From contig AP017424.1 of assembly GCA_002355495.1 (NCBI GenBank), positions 5,893,501 to 5,957,500 of the forward strand: a DNA stretch of 64,000 bases, written 5' to 3'. A program made the translations under genes and the position numbers. This stretch comes from Streptomyces laurentii (lineage in GTDB: Bacteria > Actinomycetota > Actinomycetes > Streptomycetales > Streptomycetaceae). The notes beneath the pieces were generated by a model. It made no database searches. It had not been told where the DNA came from and worked only from the letters and a program-made list of their open reading frames with translations. Shown piece by piece: positions 10,066 to 19,754 of the stretch; the first letter of the stretch is position 1; every line of letters begins with the position of its first letter.

Positions 10066-10983
10066 TCAGTAGCGCTCGAGCGCCGGCGGCTCGGTGTAGG
10101 CCGAACCCGAGAGGCCGAGGGTGGCCTCGTAGATCTTCTTGTAGGTGCCGTCCTTCTCGAACTTGTCGAGGATGTCGGACACCTTGCCGCGCAGGGCCTT
10201 GTCGTCCTTGTTCATGCCGATGCCGTACGGCTCCTTGGTGAACGGCTTGCCCGTGACCTTGAGCTTGCCGGAGTTGGCGGCGGCGTAGCCCTTGAGGATG
10301 GCGTCGTCGGTGGTGACGGCGTCGACCTGCTTGGTGAGCAGCTGCTGGACGCAGTCGGAGTACTTGCCCAGCTCGATGGTCTGCGCGCCGTACTCCGGCT
10401 TCTTGATCTCCTGGAGCGGGGTCGAGCCCGTGATCGAGCAGACCTTCTTGCCCTTGACGCTCTCCGGGCCGGTGATCCCGGTCTCGTCCTTGCGGACCAG
10501 GAGGTCGGCGCCGGCCAGGTAGTACGGGCCCGCGAAGCCGACCTGCTCCTTGCGCTTGTCGTTGATCGTGTAGGTGCCGACGTAGTAGTCGACCTGACCC
10601 GTGGAGATCGCCGTCTCACGGAGCTTGGAGTCGACCGTCTTCCACTCGATCTTGTCCTCGGAGAAGCCGAGCTCGGCGGCGATCATCTTGGCGATCTCGA
10701 CGTCGAAGCCGGAGCGCTTCTTCGTCGCCTGGTCCTCGAAGCCGAGGTACGGCTGGTCGGCCTTGGAGCCGATGATCAGCTTGCCGCGCTCCTTGGCCTT
10801 CTTGAACGTCGGCGAATCGAGGTCGACACCGCTCGCGACGGTGTACGTGGGGAGCTGCGGAGCAGCGGCGTCACCCGGCTTGGTGGCGGGCTTGTCGCCG
10901 GCCGAGCCTTCCTTGCCGCCACAGGCGGTCGCGGTCAGCGCGAGGACGGCAACGGCCACGGCCGCGGTCTTGCGGAGCTTCAT
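10066..10983 (-). CDS. gluB: Glutamate-binding lipoprotein GluB
   Basis: 305 aa. Lipoprotein signal MKLRKTAAVAVAVLALTATAC, with the lipobox Cys at about residue 21, then a type II periplasmic-binding-protein fold (SBP_bac_3). The ATG at 10983 is preferred over ATG 10992 because GAGGG lies 9-10 nt upstream of the former but directly abuts the latter. It captures extracellular glutamate, anchored to the outer face of the membrane, and delivers it to GluCD. It is separated from gluA by a 243-bp spacer. Confidence 0.94.
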   Translation of the reverse strand: MKLRKTAAVAVAVLALTATACGGKEGSAGDKPATKPGDAAAPQLPTYTVASGVDLDSPTFKKAKERGKLIIGSKADQPYLGFEDQATKKRSGFDVEIAKMIAAELGFSEDKIEWKTVDSKLRETAISTGQVDYYVGTYTINDKRKEQVGFAGPYYLAGADLLVRKDETGITGPESVKGKKVCSITGSTPLQEIKKPEYGAQTIELGKYSDCVQQLLTKQVDAVTTDDAILKGYAAANSGKLKVTGKPFTKEPYGIGMNKDDKALRGKVSDILDKFEKDGTYKKIYEATLGLSGSAYTEPPALERY

Positions 10984-11226
10984 CGTGAACATCCCTCAAG
11001 TCGTGGGTAGTCGATCGTCAGTGTGCGGCAAGTCGCGTGCGGCGACTCGGAGTTTCGGCCGCCGGTGATCCTGGCCGCCGGAGTTCCGGCCACCGGGGGC
11101 GGCGCCGGCCCGGCGTGTCCTTCGACGTGCCGGGGAGGCGAACGGTCGTGGTTCCGGCCGGTCGTGGCGCCGGTCCGGCGGGTGTGCCGGACCCGCCCGT
11201 GGGGCGGCTCGGCGCGGGGCCGGGAC
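10984..11226 (-). other. gluA-gluB intergenic spacer, no gene seen
   Basis: 243 bp of GC-rich sequence between gluA and gluB. It contains short repeats of CCGGCC type (for example around 11055-11110 and 11150-11190) that could fold into hairpins and give partial termination or differential mRNA stability. That is a common way to raise binding-protein levels above those of the ATPase. No coding region is supported. Confidence 0.35.
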
Positions 11227-12012
<786 letters not shown>

Positions 12013-12111
12013 CGGCTTCTCGCTCCGTCCTGCTCGGTTGGGGAGGACATTAGAGAGCAGATGGGAGGGGAGTCATCACATCTGAGCGAAGTTTGAGGAT
12101 AACGATCCGGT

Positions 12112-12264
12112 CGCAAACGGGCACTTTGCGTGAACAGGGCGTGCCGTGGCGTACCGGCTGGATAACAGAAGCACCGGAGCAACCGGGGAAGACTTGACGG
12201 CGACCGTCACCATCGGCGTTCATGCCCTGGTAGACAGATGGTCATCGCGTGACGTCGGCGTTCA
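12112..12264. promoter_or_regulatory. gluA/gluR divergent regulatory region with candidate operators
   Basis: The 391 bp between gluA and gluR (12013-12403) hold no gene. A perfect inverted repeat CGCAAA-N7-TTTGCG spans 12112-12130. The decamer TCGGCGTTCA is directly repeated at 12213-12222 and 12255-12264, 42 bp apart (four helical turns), which suits an OmpR-type regulator binding cooperatively. Control of gluABCD by GluR is known for Streptomyces coelicolor; assigning these particular sites to it is inference. Confidence 0.45.
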
Positions 12265-12403
12265 CCGCCAGGGCGCCGCGTGGCACCCACGGGACGATCG
12301 GGCATATGCCCGGCGTCACCGCCCATCACCGCACGTACGGCGCCTCACGTCAGGTCGCGCCGCCGCGTGCGTCCGAGCGACCCCGAGGCACGAAGGAGGG
12401 CCC

Positions 12404-13108
12404 ATGAGACTGCTGCTCGTCGAGGACGACGACCATGTCGCCGCCGCGCTCTCCGCGATCCTCGCGCGGCACGGCTTCGCCGTCACCCACGCCCGCAACG
12501 GCGAGGAGGCGCTCCAGGCCGTGCTGCCCGCCACGCACGGCGAGCGCCCCTCGTACGGGGTGATCCTGCTCGACCTCGGCCTGCCCGACCAGGACGGCTA
12601 CCAGGTCTGCGGGCGGATCCGGAAGCTCACCAGCACCCCGGTGATCATGGTGACCGCGCGGGCGGACGTCCGCTCCCGGATCCACGGCCTCAACCTGGGC
12701 GCCGACGACTACGTGGTCAAGCCGTACGACACCGGCGAGCTGCTCGCCCGGATCCACGCCGTCAGCCGGCGCAACACCACGAGCGAGGAGACCGGAACGG
12801 CCGCCGACGAGGGTGTGCTGCGGCTCGGCACCGTCACCGTCGAACTGCCCACCCGCCGGGTCAGCGTCGACGGCGCCGCCGTCCCGCTCACCCGCAAGGA
12901 GTTCGACCTGCTCGCCCTGCTCGCGCAGCGGCCCGGCGTGGTCTTCCGCCGCGAGCAGATCATCAGCGAGGTCTGGCGCACCAATTGGGAGGGCACCGGC
13001 CGCACGCTGGAGGTCCACGTCGCCTCCCTGCGCTCGAAGCTGCGCATGCCCGCCCTCATCGAGACCGTGCGGGGCGTCGGCTACCGCCTGGTCGCGCCCG
13101 CCGCGTAA
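12404..13108 (+). CDS. gluR: OmpR-family response regulator, GluR-like
   Basis: 234 aa, ATG preceded by GGAGG. Receiver domain residues 1-120 with acidic pocket EDDD near residues 7-10, phospho-acceptor D57 in LLDLGLPDQDGY and the conserved Lys in VVKPYDTGELLARI. A winged-helix DNA-binding domain occupies about residues 135-232 (RTLEVHVASLRSKL, RGVGYRLV). The location, divergent from gluABCD and upstream of a histidine kinase, matches the glutamate-sensing GluR-GluK system described in S. coelicolor. Confidence 0.9.
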   Translation: MRLLLVEDDDHVAAALSAILARHGFAVTHARNGEEALQAVLPATHGERPSYGVILLDLGLPDQDGYQVCGRIRKLTSTPVIMVTARADVRSRIHGLNLGADDYVVKPYDTGELLARIHAVSRRNTTSEETGTAADEGVLRLGTVTVELPTRRVSVDGAAVPLTRKEFDLLALLAQRPGVVFRREQIISEVWRTNWEGTGRTLEVHVASLRSKLRMPALIETVRGVGYRLVAPAA

Positions 13109-13128
13109 CCGCCCGGCCCCGCCCGCCC

Positions 13129-14592
13129 GTGCGCACCCGACTCCTGCCGCTGCTGATCGTCCTGATGGCCGGTGTGCTGCTCGCCCTCGGCTTCCCGCTC
13201 GCCGCCGGGAACGCCGCCGCCGAGCAGCAGCGGGTGGTCGTCGACCGGCTCGACGACGCCGCGCGCTTCGCCGCGCTCGCCCAGTTCGTCAGCGAGCGCC
13301 GCTTCGGCCCCGACGAGCGGCGGACGACACTCAGCGGCGAACTCGCCAGCTACCACGAGGTGTACGGCATCCGGGCCGGCATCTTCTACCGCGACAACCG
13401 GTCCATGGCCGCCGCGCCCGAGGACTGGGTCGTCCCGTACGACGGAGAGGGCCGGCGCGCCTTCAACGAGGCCCTGCTCGGCCGCCGCAGCCACGATCCG
13501 CCGCAGGTCTGGCCCTGGCAGCGGGACGCCCGGCTGATCATCGCCTCCCCGGTCGTCCGGGACGGGGACGTCGTCGCCGTCGTCGTCACCGACTCGCCCA
13601 CGGGCGAGATGCGGTCGCGCATCCTGCACGGCTGGCTGCTGATCTTCGTCGGCGAGGTCGCGGCCATGCTGCTCGCGGTCGGCGCCGCCTTCCGGCTCAC
13701 CGGCTGGGTGCTGCGCCCCGTACGGATCCTCGATGCCGCCACCCACGACATCGCCACCGGCCGGATGAAGTCCCGGGTCGCCGCCGCCGGCGGGCCGCCC
13801 GAACTGCGGCGCCTGGCCCGCTCGTTCAACGAGATGGCCGACAACGTCGAGGAAGTCCTCGAACAGCAGCGGGCGTTCGTCGCCGACGCCTCCCACCAGC
13901 TGCGCAACCCGCTCTCCGCGCTGCTGCTGCGCATCGAGCTGCTCGCGCTCGAACTACCCGAAGGCAACGAGGAGATCGCCTCCGTACGGACCGAGGGCAA
14001 GCGGCTCGCCCAGGTGCTCGACGACCTGCTCGGCCTCGCGCTCGCCGAGCACACCGCCGCCGATCTGCGGCTCACCGACATCGGTGCGCTCACCGCCGAA
14101 CGGGTCGCCTCCTGGCGCCCGGTCGCCGAGGGCAAGGACGTACGGATCGAGGCCGACCTCGCGGCCCTGACGGCCTGGGCGGATCCGGTGGCGCTCTCCA
14201 GCGCGCTCGACGCGGTGATCGACAACGCCCTGAAGTTCACCCCGGAGGGGGAGGACGTCACCGTCGCCACGCGGCTCGCCGACGACGGCCGGACCGTCGA
14301 GATCGAGGTCGCCGACCACGGACCCGGGCTCACCGAGGAGGAAATGGAGCGGGTCGGCGACCGCTTCTGGCGCTCCGGGCGGCACCAGAACATCGACGGT
14401 TCGGGCCTCGGCCTGTCCATCGCGCGGGTGCTGCTCGCGGCCGGCGAGGGCACCATCGCGTACGCGCCGCACACGCCGCACGGGTTGAAGGTCACCGTCC
14501 GCGTGCCGCGCGAGGACCCGCGCGGTGATCTGCGCGGTGATCTGCGCGGACGGGGCGAGGGGGACGGGGAGCCGGGGGACGAGCGGGCCTAG
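13129..14592 (+). CDS. gluK: Sensor histidine kinase, GluK-like
   Basis: 487 aa from GTG 13129, 20 bp after gluR. Architecture: first membrane helix (residues about 3-22), an extracytoplasmic sensor region to about residue 160, second helix, HAMP, then HisKA with H256 in ADASHQLRNPLSALLLR. The HATPase domain has N box DNALKFTPEG, G1 DHGPGLTEEE and G2 GSGLGLSIA. It probably senses extracellular glutamate and phosphorylates GluR. The C-terminus carries a short repeated GDLRGDLRG stretch. The TAG stop lies inside the left end of a MITE-like element. Confidence 0.9.
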   Translation: MRTRLLPLLIVLMAGVLLALGFPLAAGNAAAEQQRVVVDRLDDAARFAALAQFVSERRFGPDERRTTLSGELASYHEVYGIRAGIFYRDNRSMAAAPEDWVVPYDGEGRRAFNEALLGRRSHDPPQVWPWQRDARLIIASPVVRDGDVVAVVVTDSPTGEMRSRILHGWLLIFVGEVAAMLLAVGAAFRLTGWVLRPVRILDAATHDIATGRMKSRVAAAGGPPELRRLARSFNEMADNVEEVLEQQRAFVADASHQLRNPLSALLLRIELLALELPEGNEEIASVRTEGKRLAQVLDDLLGLALAEHTAADLRLTDIGALTAERVASWRPVAEGKDVRIEADLAALTAWADPVALSSALDAVIDNALKFTPEGEDVTVATRLADDGRTVEIEVADHGPGLTEEEMERVGDRFWRSGRHQNIDGSGLGLSIARVLLAAGEGTIAYAPHTPHGLKVTVRVPREDPRGDLRGDLRGRGEGDGEPGDERA

Positions 14593-14820
14593 GGCCTTTC
14601 TTTTGGATCTTGCTGGGCTCGCGTGCCCCGGCACGCGCTCCCCCGTAGCCCTTCGGGCACGGGAGGTACCCCCACGCCGCGTTGTCGTCGGTCGCCAACT
14701 CCCCCGTAGCCCTTCGGGCACGGGAGGTACCCCCACCGCGTTGTCTCCCTCCTCCGCCTTGCGATCACCCGCACCGGACCCCGCTCCCTGACCCAGCCTG
14801 ACCCAAAAGAAAGGCCCTAG
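14589..14820. mobile_element. MITE-like element with terminal inverted repeats at the gluK stop
   Basis: 232 bp bounded by CTAGGGCCTTTCTTTTGG (14589-14606) and its exact reverse complement (14803-14820). The inverted similarity continues to 29 bp with 26 matches (14589-14617 against 14792-14820). There is no credible transposase. The interior carries two hairpin repeats. The palindromic CTAG at each end could be a 4-bp target duplication, which would fit YTAR-type targets of IS5-family transposases (inference). If so, insertion at CTAG preserved the TAG stop of gluK. The A/T-rich termini stand out from the flanking GC-rich DNA. Confidence 0.7.
14638..14736. repeat. Two direct copies of a 38-bp hairpin repeat inside the MITE-like element
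   Basis: Copies at 14638-14675 and 14699-14736 are identical over 38 bp and offset by 61 bp; similarity continues for about 10 bp further with a 2-bp gap. Each contains CCCGT-A-GCCC-TTCG-GGC-ACGGG, a stable stem closed by a TTCG tetraloop. I recall similar short hairpin repeats in intergenic regions of many Streptomyces genomes. They could act as terminators for gluK or as recombination-prone interspersed repeats. A small minus-strand reading frame through them repeats GYLPCPKGYGG and is not a credible gene. Confidence 0.75.
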
Positions 14821-14875
14821 AGCAGAGCCGCCGCGGGACCTTGGGTGGGAGGGGTGGGACCCGTAGGGGGCTCTG

Positions 14876-15874
14876 TCACGGCTTCGCGGAGCGGTAGTAG
14901 CGCCGGGCGCCCTCGTGCAGCGGCAGCGGCTCGGTGTAGATCGCGGTCCGCAGGTCCACCAGCTGGGCCGGGTGCACCTGGCTGCCGATCCGGTCCCGGC
15001 TGCCGATCACCGTACGGGTGAAGCCCTCCACGAGGTCCGGGTCGGCGGCGTCGGTGGTGACGAGGATGTTGGCCACCGCCAGGGTCTCCACCGGGTTGCC
15101 GCCCTGGGCCAGCGCGTAGGCGTCGCCCGGGATCACGGCCGCGCGGTAGAAGCGGGTGGACTCGCCCACGTCGTGCAGGCTCCGCACCAGGGTGGCGTCC
15201 ATCGGCACGAGCCGGACCGGCAGCCGCTCGGACAGCGCCTGGACGGCCTGGGTGGGCAGTCCGCCCGACCAGAAGAACGCGTCGATCTCGCGCTGCTCCA
15301 GCAGCTTCGGCATCGTGTCGATGCCGGCCGGGACCGGGGTGATGCTCACATCCGGGGTGAGCCCGGCCGCCGCGAGGATCCGGTCGGCTATCAGCCGCAC
15401 GCCCGATCCCGCCTGGCCGACGCCGACCCGCAGCCCGCGCAGATCGGCCACCGACTGGACGGGCGAGCCCTTGGGGACGACCAGCTGGATGTAGTCGTCG
15501 TACAGCCGGGCGCAGCCGCGCAGCCGTTCGAAACCGGGCCTGCGGTCCCGCTGGTACTGGGCCACGGCGTCGGCCGTCGCCACGGTGAAGTCGGCCTCGC
15601 CGGTCGCCAGCCGGTCCAGGTTCTGCTGGGACCCCTCGCTGTCCGTCAGGGATATCGAGACATGCGGCAGATCACGGTCGAGGGCCTTCTGGAGGAGTTC
15701 CCCGTACCGCTGGTAGACGCCCGTGGGGACGCCCGTACTGAAGGTGATGTGCCCGCTCGGCGACTTCGGACCGAAAGGAACCAGCCACCACACCAGCAGC
15801 CCGGCCAGCGCCAGAAGCGCCGCCGCGAGCGGCAGGGCACGACGGCGGACGGAACGGGGCAGGGAGGTGAACAC
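14876..15874 (-). CDS. TAXI family TRAP-type solute-binding protein
   Basis: 332 aa from GTG 15874. An uncleaved N-terminal anchor (residues about 14-32, PLAAALLALAGLLVWWLVPF) is followed by the TAXI domain: HITFSTGVPTGVYQRYGELL, the ligand region DSEGSQQNLDRLATGEADF, and LRGLRVGVGQAGSGVRLIA. TAXI proteins bind small substrates, sometimes glutamate or glutamine, for TRAP transporters, but no TRAP membrane subunit is nearby. The gene converges on gluK. A role as a sensor accessory is possible but unproven. Confidence 0.88.
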   Translation of the reverse strand: MFTSLPRSVRRRALPLAAALLALAGLLVWWLVPFGPKSPSGHITFSTGVPTGVYQRYGELLQKALDRDLPHVSISLTDSEGSQQNLDRLATGEADFTVATADAVAQYQRDRRPGFERLRGCARLYDDYIQLVVPKGSPVQSVADLRGLRVGVGQAGSGVRLIADRILAAAGLTPDVSITPVPAGIDTMPKLLEQREIDAFFWSGGLPTQAVQALSERLPVRLVPMDATLVRSLHDVGESTRFYRAAVIPGDAYALAQGGNPVETLAVANILVTTDAADPDLVEGFTRTVIGSRDRIGSQVHPAQLVDLRTAIYTEPLPLHEGARRYYRSAKP

Positions 15875-16133
15875 CCGGCGATCCTGCCAGCCGGGCCCGG
15901 TCCTGACCAGGGTGAAGCGAGCGGGGGTGAGGGCCGGGGCAGTCCTTCGATGCGGCATATGCCCTGGTGGGAGGAGCCTGACGGGCCGGATGTGAGGGTG
16001 GCGACATGGCCGGATCCAGCTGCGTCGTACTGTCGTCCGCCCGTATGGGCGGACTTGTCCCGCAGCCTCGCGCGCCCCGAGGGTGGACCGCGCAACCACC
16101 CCGTACCGAGCCGCTACCGAGAGGCCCCGCGCG

Positions 16134-17255
16134 ATGCCGCCCTCCCTCACCTCCCCGTTCGTCGTCCTCGCCGACGACCTCACCAGCGCCGCCGACGGCG
16201 CGGCCCCCTTCCGCCGCTCGGGCCACCGGGCCCGGGTCGTCCTCACAGCGGGACCTGAGGGCGGGGAGTCAGGGCAGGCGCGGGAGTACGGGGACGGGGT
16301 CACCGCCGTCGATCTCGGCAGCCGGAACGCGGGCGCTGCCGAGGCCGCCGCGCGGACGGAGCGGGCGGCCCGGGAGGCCGCACGGGCGGGCGCGGGTCTG
16401 CTCCTCAAGACGGTCGACTCGACCCTGCGCGGCCATGTCGCCGCCGAGCTGCGCGCCGCCCTCGCCGGATCCGGCCGCCGCACCGCGATCGTCGCCCCCG
16501 CCTTCCCGGCCGAGGGCCGGACGACGGTCCGGGGCGTGCAGTACGTGCACGGGGTACGGGTCGACGCGAGCGCGTTCGCCCGCGACCCGGCCCACCCGGT
16601 GCGCTCCGCGGACCTCGCCGACGTCCTGCCGGAGGCCGTCCTCGTCGAATCCGACGGCCTGAGCCGGTGCGGGGACAGCGACCGGGTGGTCGTCTGCTCG
16701 GCGGCCACCGACGCCGACCTCGACGCGCTCGTGGCCGCCGTGCCCCGCCCCGAGGAGGTGCTGTGGGTCGGCTCGCCGGGCCTCTCCGACGCCCTGGCCC
16801 GCCGTTACCCCCGGCACCCGGCGACGCCGCCGCCCGCGCTCCCGCCCGTACGCCGTCCCCTCGCGGTCGTCGGCAGCGCGCACCCGGCGAGTCGCCGCCA
16901 GCTCGTGGCGCTGCGGACCACGGGCACCACGGCCCTCCACACGCCCGAGGAGCGGGCCGGCGACCCGGCGGCGCTGCTGCGCCGGCTCACGGCGGAGGTA
17001 CGCGAGGCGGTGGCCGCGGGCCTCGCCGACGGCCTCGTCCTCACCGGCGGCGAGACGGCCGCCGCCGTCCTGCACGCCCTCGGCGCCACGGGCTTCGAGC
17101 TGTACGACGAACCGGAACCCGGCATCGCCCGCGCCGTCCTGCGCGGCCCCGCCGCGCCCGCCCTGCCTGTCCTCGTCAAGGCCGGCGGCTTCGGCGACGA
17201 CACCACCCTGCTCCGGCTCACGGGCCTCCTCGCGGGCGGCGCGGTCCGCGGCTGA
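16134..17255 (+). CDS. Four-carbon acid sugar kinase family protein (DUF1537)
   Basis: 373 aa, ATG 16134 with GAGAGG upstream. The N-terminal domain begins PFVVLADDLTSAADGAAPF, the family signature, and KTVDSTLRGHVAAEL follows near residue 95. The C-terminal nucleotide-binding domain has VLTGGETAAAVLHALG and VLVKAGGFGD. The family phosphorylates four-carbon acid sugars such as erythronate and threonate. It is slightly shorter than typical (about 420 aa) and lacks the usual aldolase or dehydrogenase neighbours, so the substrate is unclear. Confidence 0.85.
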   Translation: MPPSLTSPFVVLADDLTSAADGAAPFRRSGHRARVVLTAGPEGGESGQAREYGDGVTAVDLGSRNAGAAEAAARTERAAREAARAGAGLLLKTVDSTLRGHVAAELRAALAGSGRRTAIVAPAFPAEGRTTVRGVQYVHGVRVDASAFARDPAHPVRSADLADVLPEAVLVESDGLSRCGDSDRVVVCSAATDADLDALVAAVPRPEEVLWVGSPGLSDALARRYPRHPATPPPALPPVRRPLAVVGSAHPASRRQLVALRTTGTTALHTPEERAGDPAALLRRLTAEVREAVAAGLADGLVLTGGETAAAVLHALGATGFELYDEPEPGIARAVLRGPAAPALPVLVKAGGFGDDTTLLRLTGLLAGGAVRG

Positions 17256-17356
17256 ACCCGGGCGATCCGCGCGCGCCCCGGCCGGGGCGCCGTACCGCCC
17301 CGGGGGCTCCGGCCGCTCCGGACCGGAGCGCGTCCGGCACCGCATACCCTTGTCCC

Positions 17357-18877
17357 ATGACCAGCAGCGACCGGAGCCAGACCGTGGACGTCCAGCGAAC
17401 CTATGAAGTACGCACCTACGGGTGCCAGATGAACGTCCACGACTCCGAGCGGCTGTCCGGCCTCCTCGAAGAGGCCGGTTACGTGCGCGCCCCCGAGAGC
17501 GCCGACGGCGACGCCGACGTCGTGGTCTTCAACACCTGCGCGGTCCGCGAGAACGCCGACAACAAGCTGTACGGCAACCTCGGCCACCTCGCGCCGAAGA
17601 AGGCCGCCCGCCCCGGCATGCAGATCGCCGTCGGCGGCTGCCTCGCGCAGAAGGACCGGGACACCATCGTCGCCAGGGCCCCCTGGGTCGACGTGGTCTT
17701 CGGCACCCACAACATCGGCAAGCTGCCGGTCCTGCTGGAGCGCGCCCGGGTCCAGGAGGAGGCGCAGGTCGAGATCGCGGAGTCGCTGGAGGCGTTCCCG
17801 TCGACGCTGCCGACCCGCCGCGAGTCCGCGTACGCCGCCTGGGTGTCGATCTCCGTCGGCTGCAACAACACCTGCACTTTCTGTATCGTCCCGGCCCTGC
17901 GCGGCAAGGAGAAGGACCGCCGCCCCGGCGACATCCTCGCCGAGATCGAGGCCCTGGTCGGCGAGGGCGTCTCCGAGATCACCCTGCTCGGCCAGAACGT
18001 CAACGCGTACGGCTCCGACATGGGCGACCGCGAGGCCTTCAGCAAGCTGCTGCGCGCCTGCGGTGACATCGAGGGCCTGGAGCGGGTCCGCTTCACCTCC
18101 CCGCACCCGCGCGACTTCACCGACGACGTCATCGCCGCCATGGCCGAGACGCCGAACGTCATGCCGCAGCTCCACATGCCGCTGCAGTCCGGCTCGGACA
18201 CCGTCCTGAAGGCCATGCGCCGCTCGTACCGCCAGGACCGTTTCCTCGGCATCATCGAGAAGGTCCGCGCCGCGATCCCGCACGCCGCGATCTCCACCGA
18301 CATCATCGTGGGCTTCCCCGGCGAGACCGAGGAGGACTTCGAGCAGACCATGCACGTGGTGCGCGAGGCCCGCTTCGCGAGCGCGTTCACCTTCCAGTAC
18401 TCCAAGCGCCCCGGCACCCCGGCCGCCACCATGGAGGACCAGATCCCCAAGGCGGTCGTGCAGGCCCGCTACGAGCGCCTGGTCGCCCTCCAGGAGGAGA
18501 TCTCCTGGGAGGAGAACAAGAAGCAGGTCGGCCGCGTCCTCGACGTCATGGTCGCGGAGGGCGAGGGCCGCAAGGACGGCGAGACGCACCGCCTCTCCGG
18601 CCGCGCCCCCGACAACCGGCTCGTCCACTTCACCAAGCCCGACGAGGACGTACGCCCCGGCGACGTCGTGACCGTCGAGATCACCTACGCCGCCCCGCAC
18701 CACCTCCTCGCGGAGGGCCCGGTCACCGCCGTGCGCCGCACCCGCGCGGGCGACGCCTGGGAGAAGCGCACCGCCGAGCCCGAGCCGAAGCCGGCCGGCG
18801 TGCTCCTCGGCCTGCCGAAGATCGGCGTGCCGGAGCCGCTGCCGGCGGCCGACGCGCCGGCGTGCGGGAGTCACTGA
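17357..18877 (+). CDS. miaB: tRNA-2-methylthio-N6-dimethylallyladenosine synthase MiaB
   Basis: 506 aa. The N-terminal UPF0004 domain binds a 4Fe-4S cluster through Cys residues in TYGCQMN, FNTCAVRE and GGCLAQK. The radical-SAM CxxxCxxC is GCNNTCTFCIVP, and a C-terminal TRAM domain follows. It adds a methylthio group to i6A37 in tRNAs reading UNN codons, acting on the product of MiaA, encoded 3.4 kb downstream on the same strand. The last 60 residues form a Pro/Ala-rich actinobacterial extension. Confidence 0.97.
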   Translation: MTSSDRSQTVDVQRTYEVRTYGCQMNVHDSERLSGLLEEAGYVRAPESADGDADVVVFNTCAVRENADNKLYGNLGHLAPKKAARPGMQIAVGGCLAQKDRDTIVARAPWVDVVFGTHNIGKLPVLLERARVQEEAQVEIAESLEAFPSTLPTRRESAYAAWVSISVGCNNTCTFCIVPALRGKEKDRRPGDILAEIEALVGEGVSEITLLGQNVNAYGSDMGDREAFSKLLRACGDIEGLERVRFTSPHPRDFTDDVIAAMAETPNVMPQLHMPLQSGSDTVLKAMRRSYRQDRFLGIIEKVRAAIPHAAISTDIIVGFPGETEEDFEQTMHVVREARFASAFTFQYSKRPGTPAATMEDQIPKAVVQARYERLVALQEEISWEENKKQVGRVLDVMVAEGEGRKDGETHRLSGRAPDNRLVHFTKPDEDVRPGDVVTVEITYAAPHHLLAEGPVTAVRRTRAGDAWEKRTAEPEPKPAGVLLGLPKIGVPEPLPAADAPACGSH

Positions 18878-18963
18878 CACATCAACGACTCGGCCGCGCC
18901 CGGCGGGACACCGGGGGAGCGGCCCTCGGTCTGGCAGCGCCGTCGCGCAGTAGGCTGCGGCAC

Positions 18964-19671
18964 ATGCTTGTCGCCGCCGCCGTCTGTCCCTGCCCCCCGC
19001 TGCTCGTGCCCGCCGTCGCGGCCGGTGCCGCGGCCGAGCTCGCCGAGGCGCGCACGGCCTGTTCCGACGCGCTCGGCGTGCTCGCCGCCGCCCGTCCCGA
19101 CCGGCTCGTGGTCGTCGGCCCCGCCGCCGAGGGCGCGCGGGGCGGCTTCCCTGGCGGTTCCGCGGGCTCGTTCGCCGGGTTCGGGGTCGATCTGACCGTA
19201 CGGCTCGGCAGCGGGCCCGGCGGGGACCGCCCGTTGCCCGCCTCGCTCGCCGTCGCCGCCTGGCTGCTCGACCGTACGGACTGGTCCGGCGCGCCGGTCG
19301 AGGGTCTCGGCGTCGCCGAGTCGCTGGAGGCCGCCCGCTGCGCGGAGGCCGGCCGGGAGATCGCGGGGTCGGCGGACCGGGTCGCGCTGCTCGTCCTGGG
19401 CGACGGCAGCGCCTGTCGCACGGTGAAGGCGCCCGGCTATCTCGACGAGCGCGCCGAGGCCTTCGACGCCGCCGCGGCCCAGGCCTTGGGGGCGGCCGAC
19501 ACGGCGGCGCTGCTGGCGCTGGACGAGGGTCCGGCGGGCGAGCTGAAGGCGGCCGGACGGGCGCCCTGGCAGGTGCTCGCGGGCGCCGCCGAGGGCGCGG
19601 ACCTCGCCGGGCGGCTGCTGTACGAGGACGCCCCGTACGGGGTCGGGTACATGGTCGCCGCCTGGAGCTGA
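18964..19671 (+). CDS. Class III extradiol dioxygenase subunit B-like protein
   Basis: 235 aa, ATG 18964. The opening MLVAAAVCPCPPLLVPAVAAG is typical of an actinobacterial LigB-like family usually found between miaB and miaA. Alternating beta and alpha pattern with VVVGPAAEG and VALLVLGDGSACRTVKAPGYLDERA. LigB enzymes cleave aromatic rings with Fe(II). The metal-binding His residues expected for an active enzyme are not evident in the N-terminal part, so catalysis is doubtful. No aromatic-degradation genes are nearby. Confidence 0.8.
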   Translation: MLVAAAVCPCPPLLVPAVAAGAAAELAEARTACSDALGVLAAARPDRLVVVGPAAEGARGGFPGGSAGSFAGFGVDLTVRLGSGPGGDRPLPASLAVAAWLLDRTDWSGAPVEGLGVAESLEAARCAEAGREIAGSADRVALLVLGDGSACRTVKAPGYLDERAEAFDAAAAQALGAADTAALLALDEGPAGELKAAGRAPWQVLAGAAEGADLAGRLLYEDAPYGVGYMVAAWS

Positions 19672-19698
19672 TCGGGCACACCCTCGGGAAACACCAGC

Positions 19699-19739
19699 GG
19701 CGGACGGCCGTGGAGCGCGCTGCTCCACGGCCGTCCGCC
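19699..19739. terminator. Bidirectional terminator with perfect 18-bp stem
   Basis: The sequence 19699-19716 (GGCGGACGGCCGTGGAGC) is perfectly complementary to 19722-19739 around a 5-nt loop. It sits between the convergent LigB-like gene (stop 19671) and the antitoxin-like gene (stop 19755), so it can serve both. Confidence 0.85.
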
Positions 19740-19754
19740 GTCGCGGGGGGAGGG

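Noticed and set aside
14638..14736. CRISPR-like pair of direct repeats
   Set aside because: Only two copies with a short similar spacer, and each is a TTCG hairpin inside a transposon-like element; no cas genes nearby.
14589..14774. 61-codon minus-strand frame repeating GYLPCPKGYGG
   Set aside because: It lies wholly in the MITE-like element and the repeats come from the non-coding hairpins. No ribosome binding site or conserved domain.
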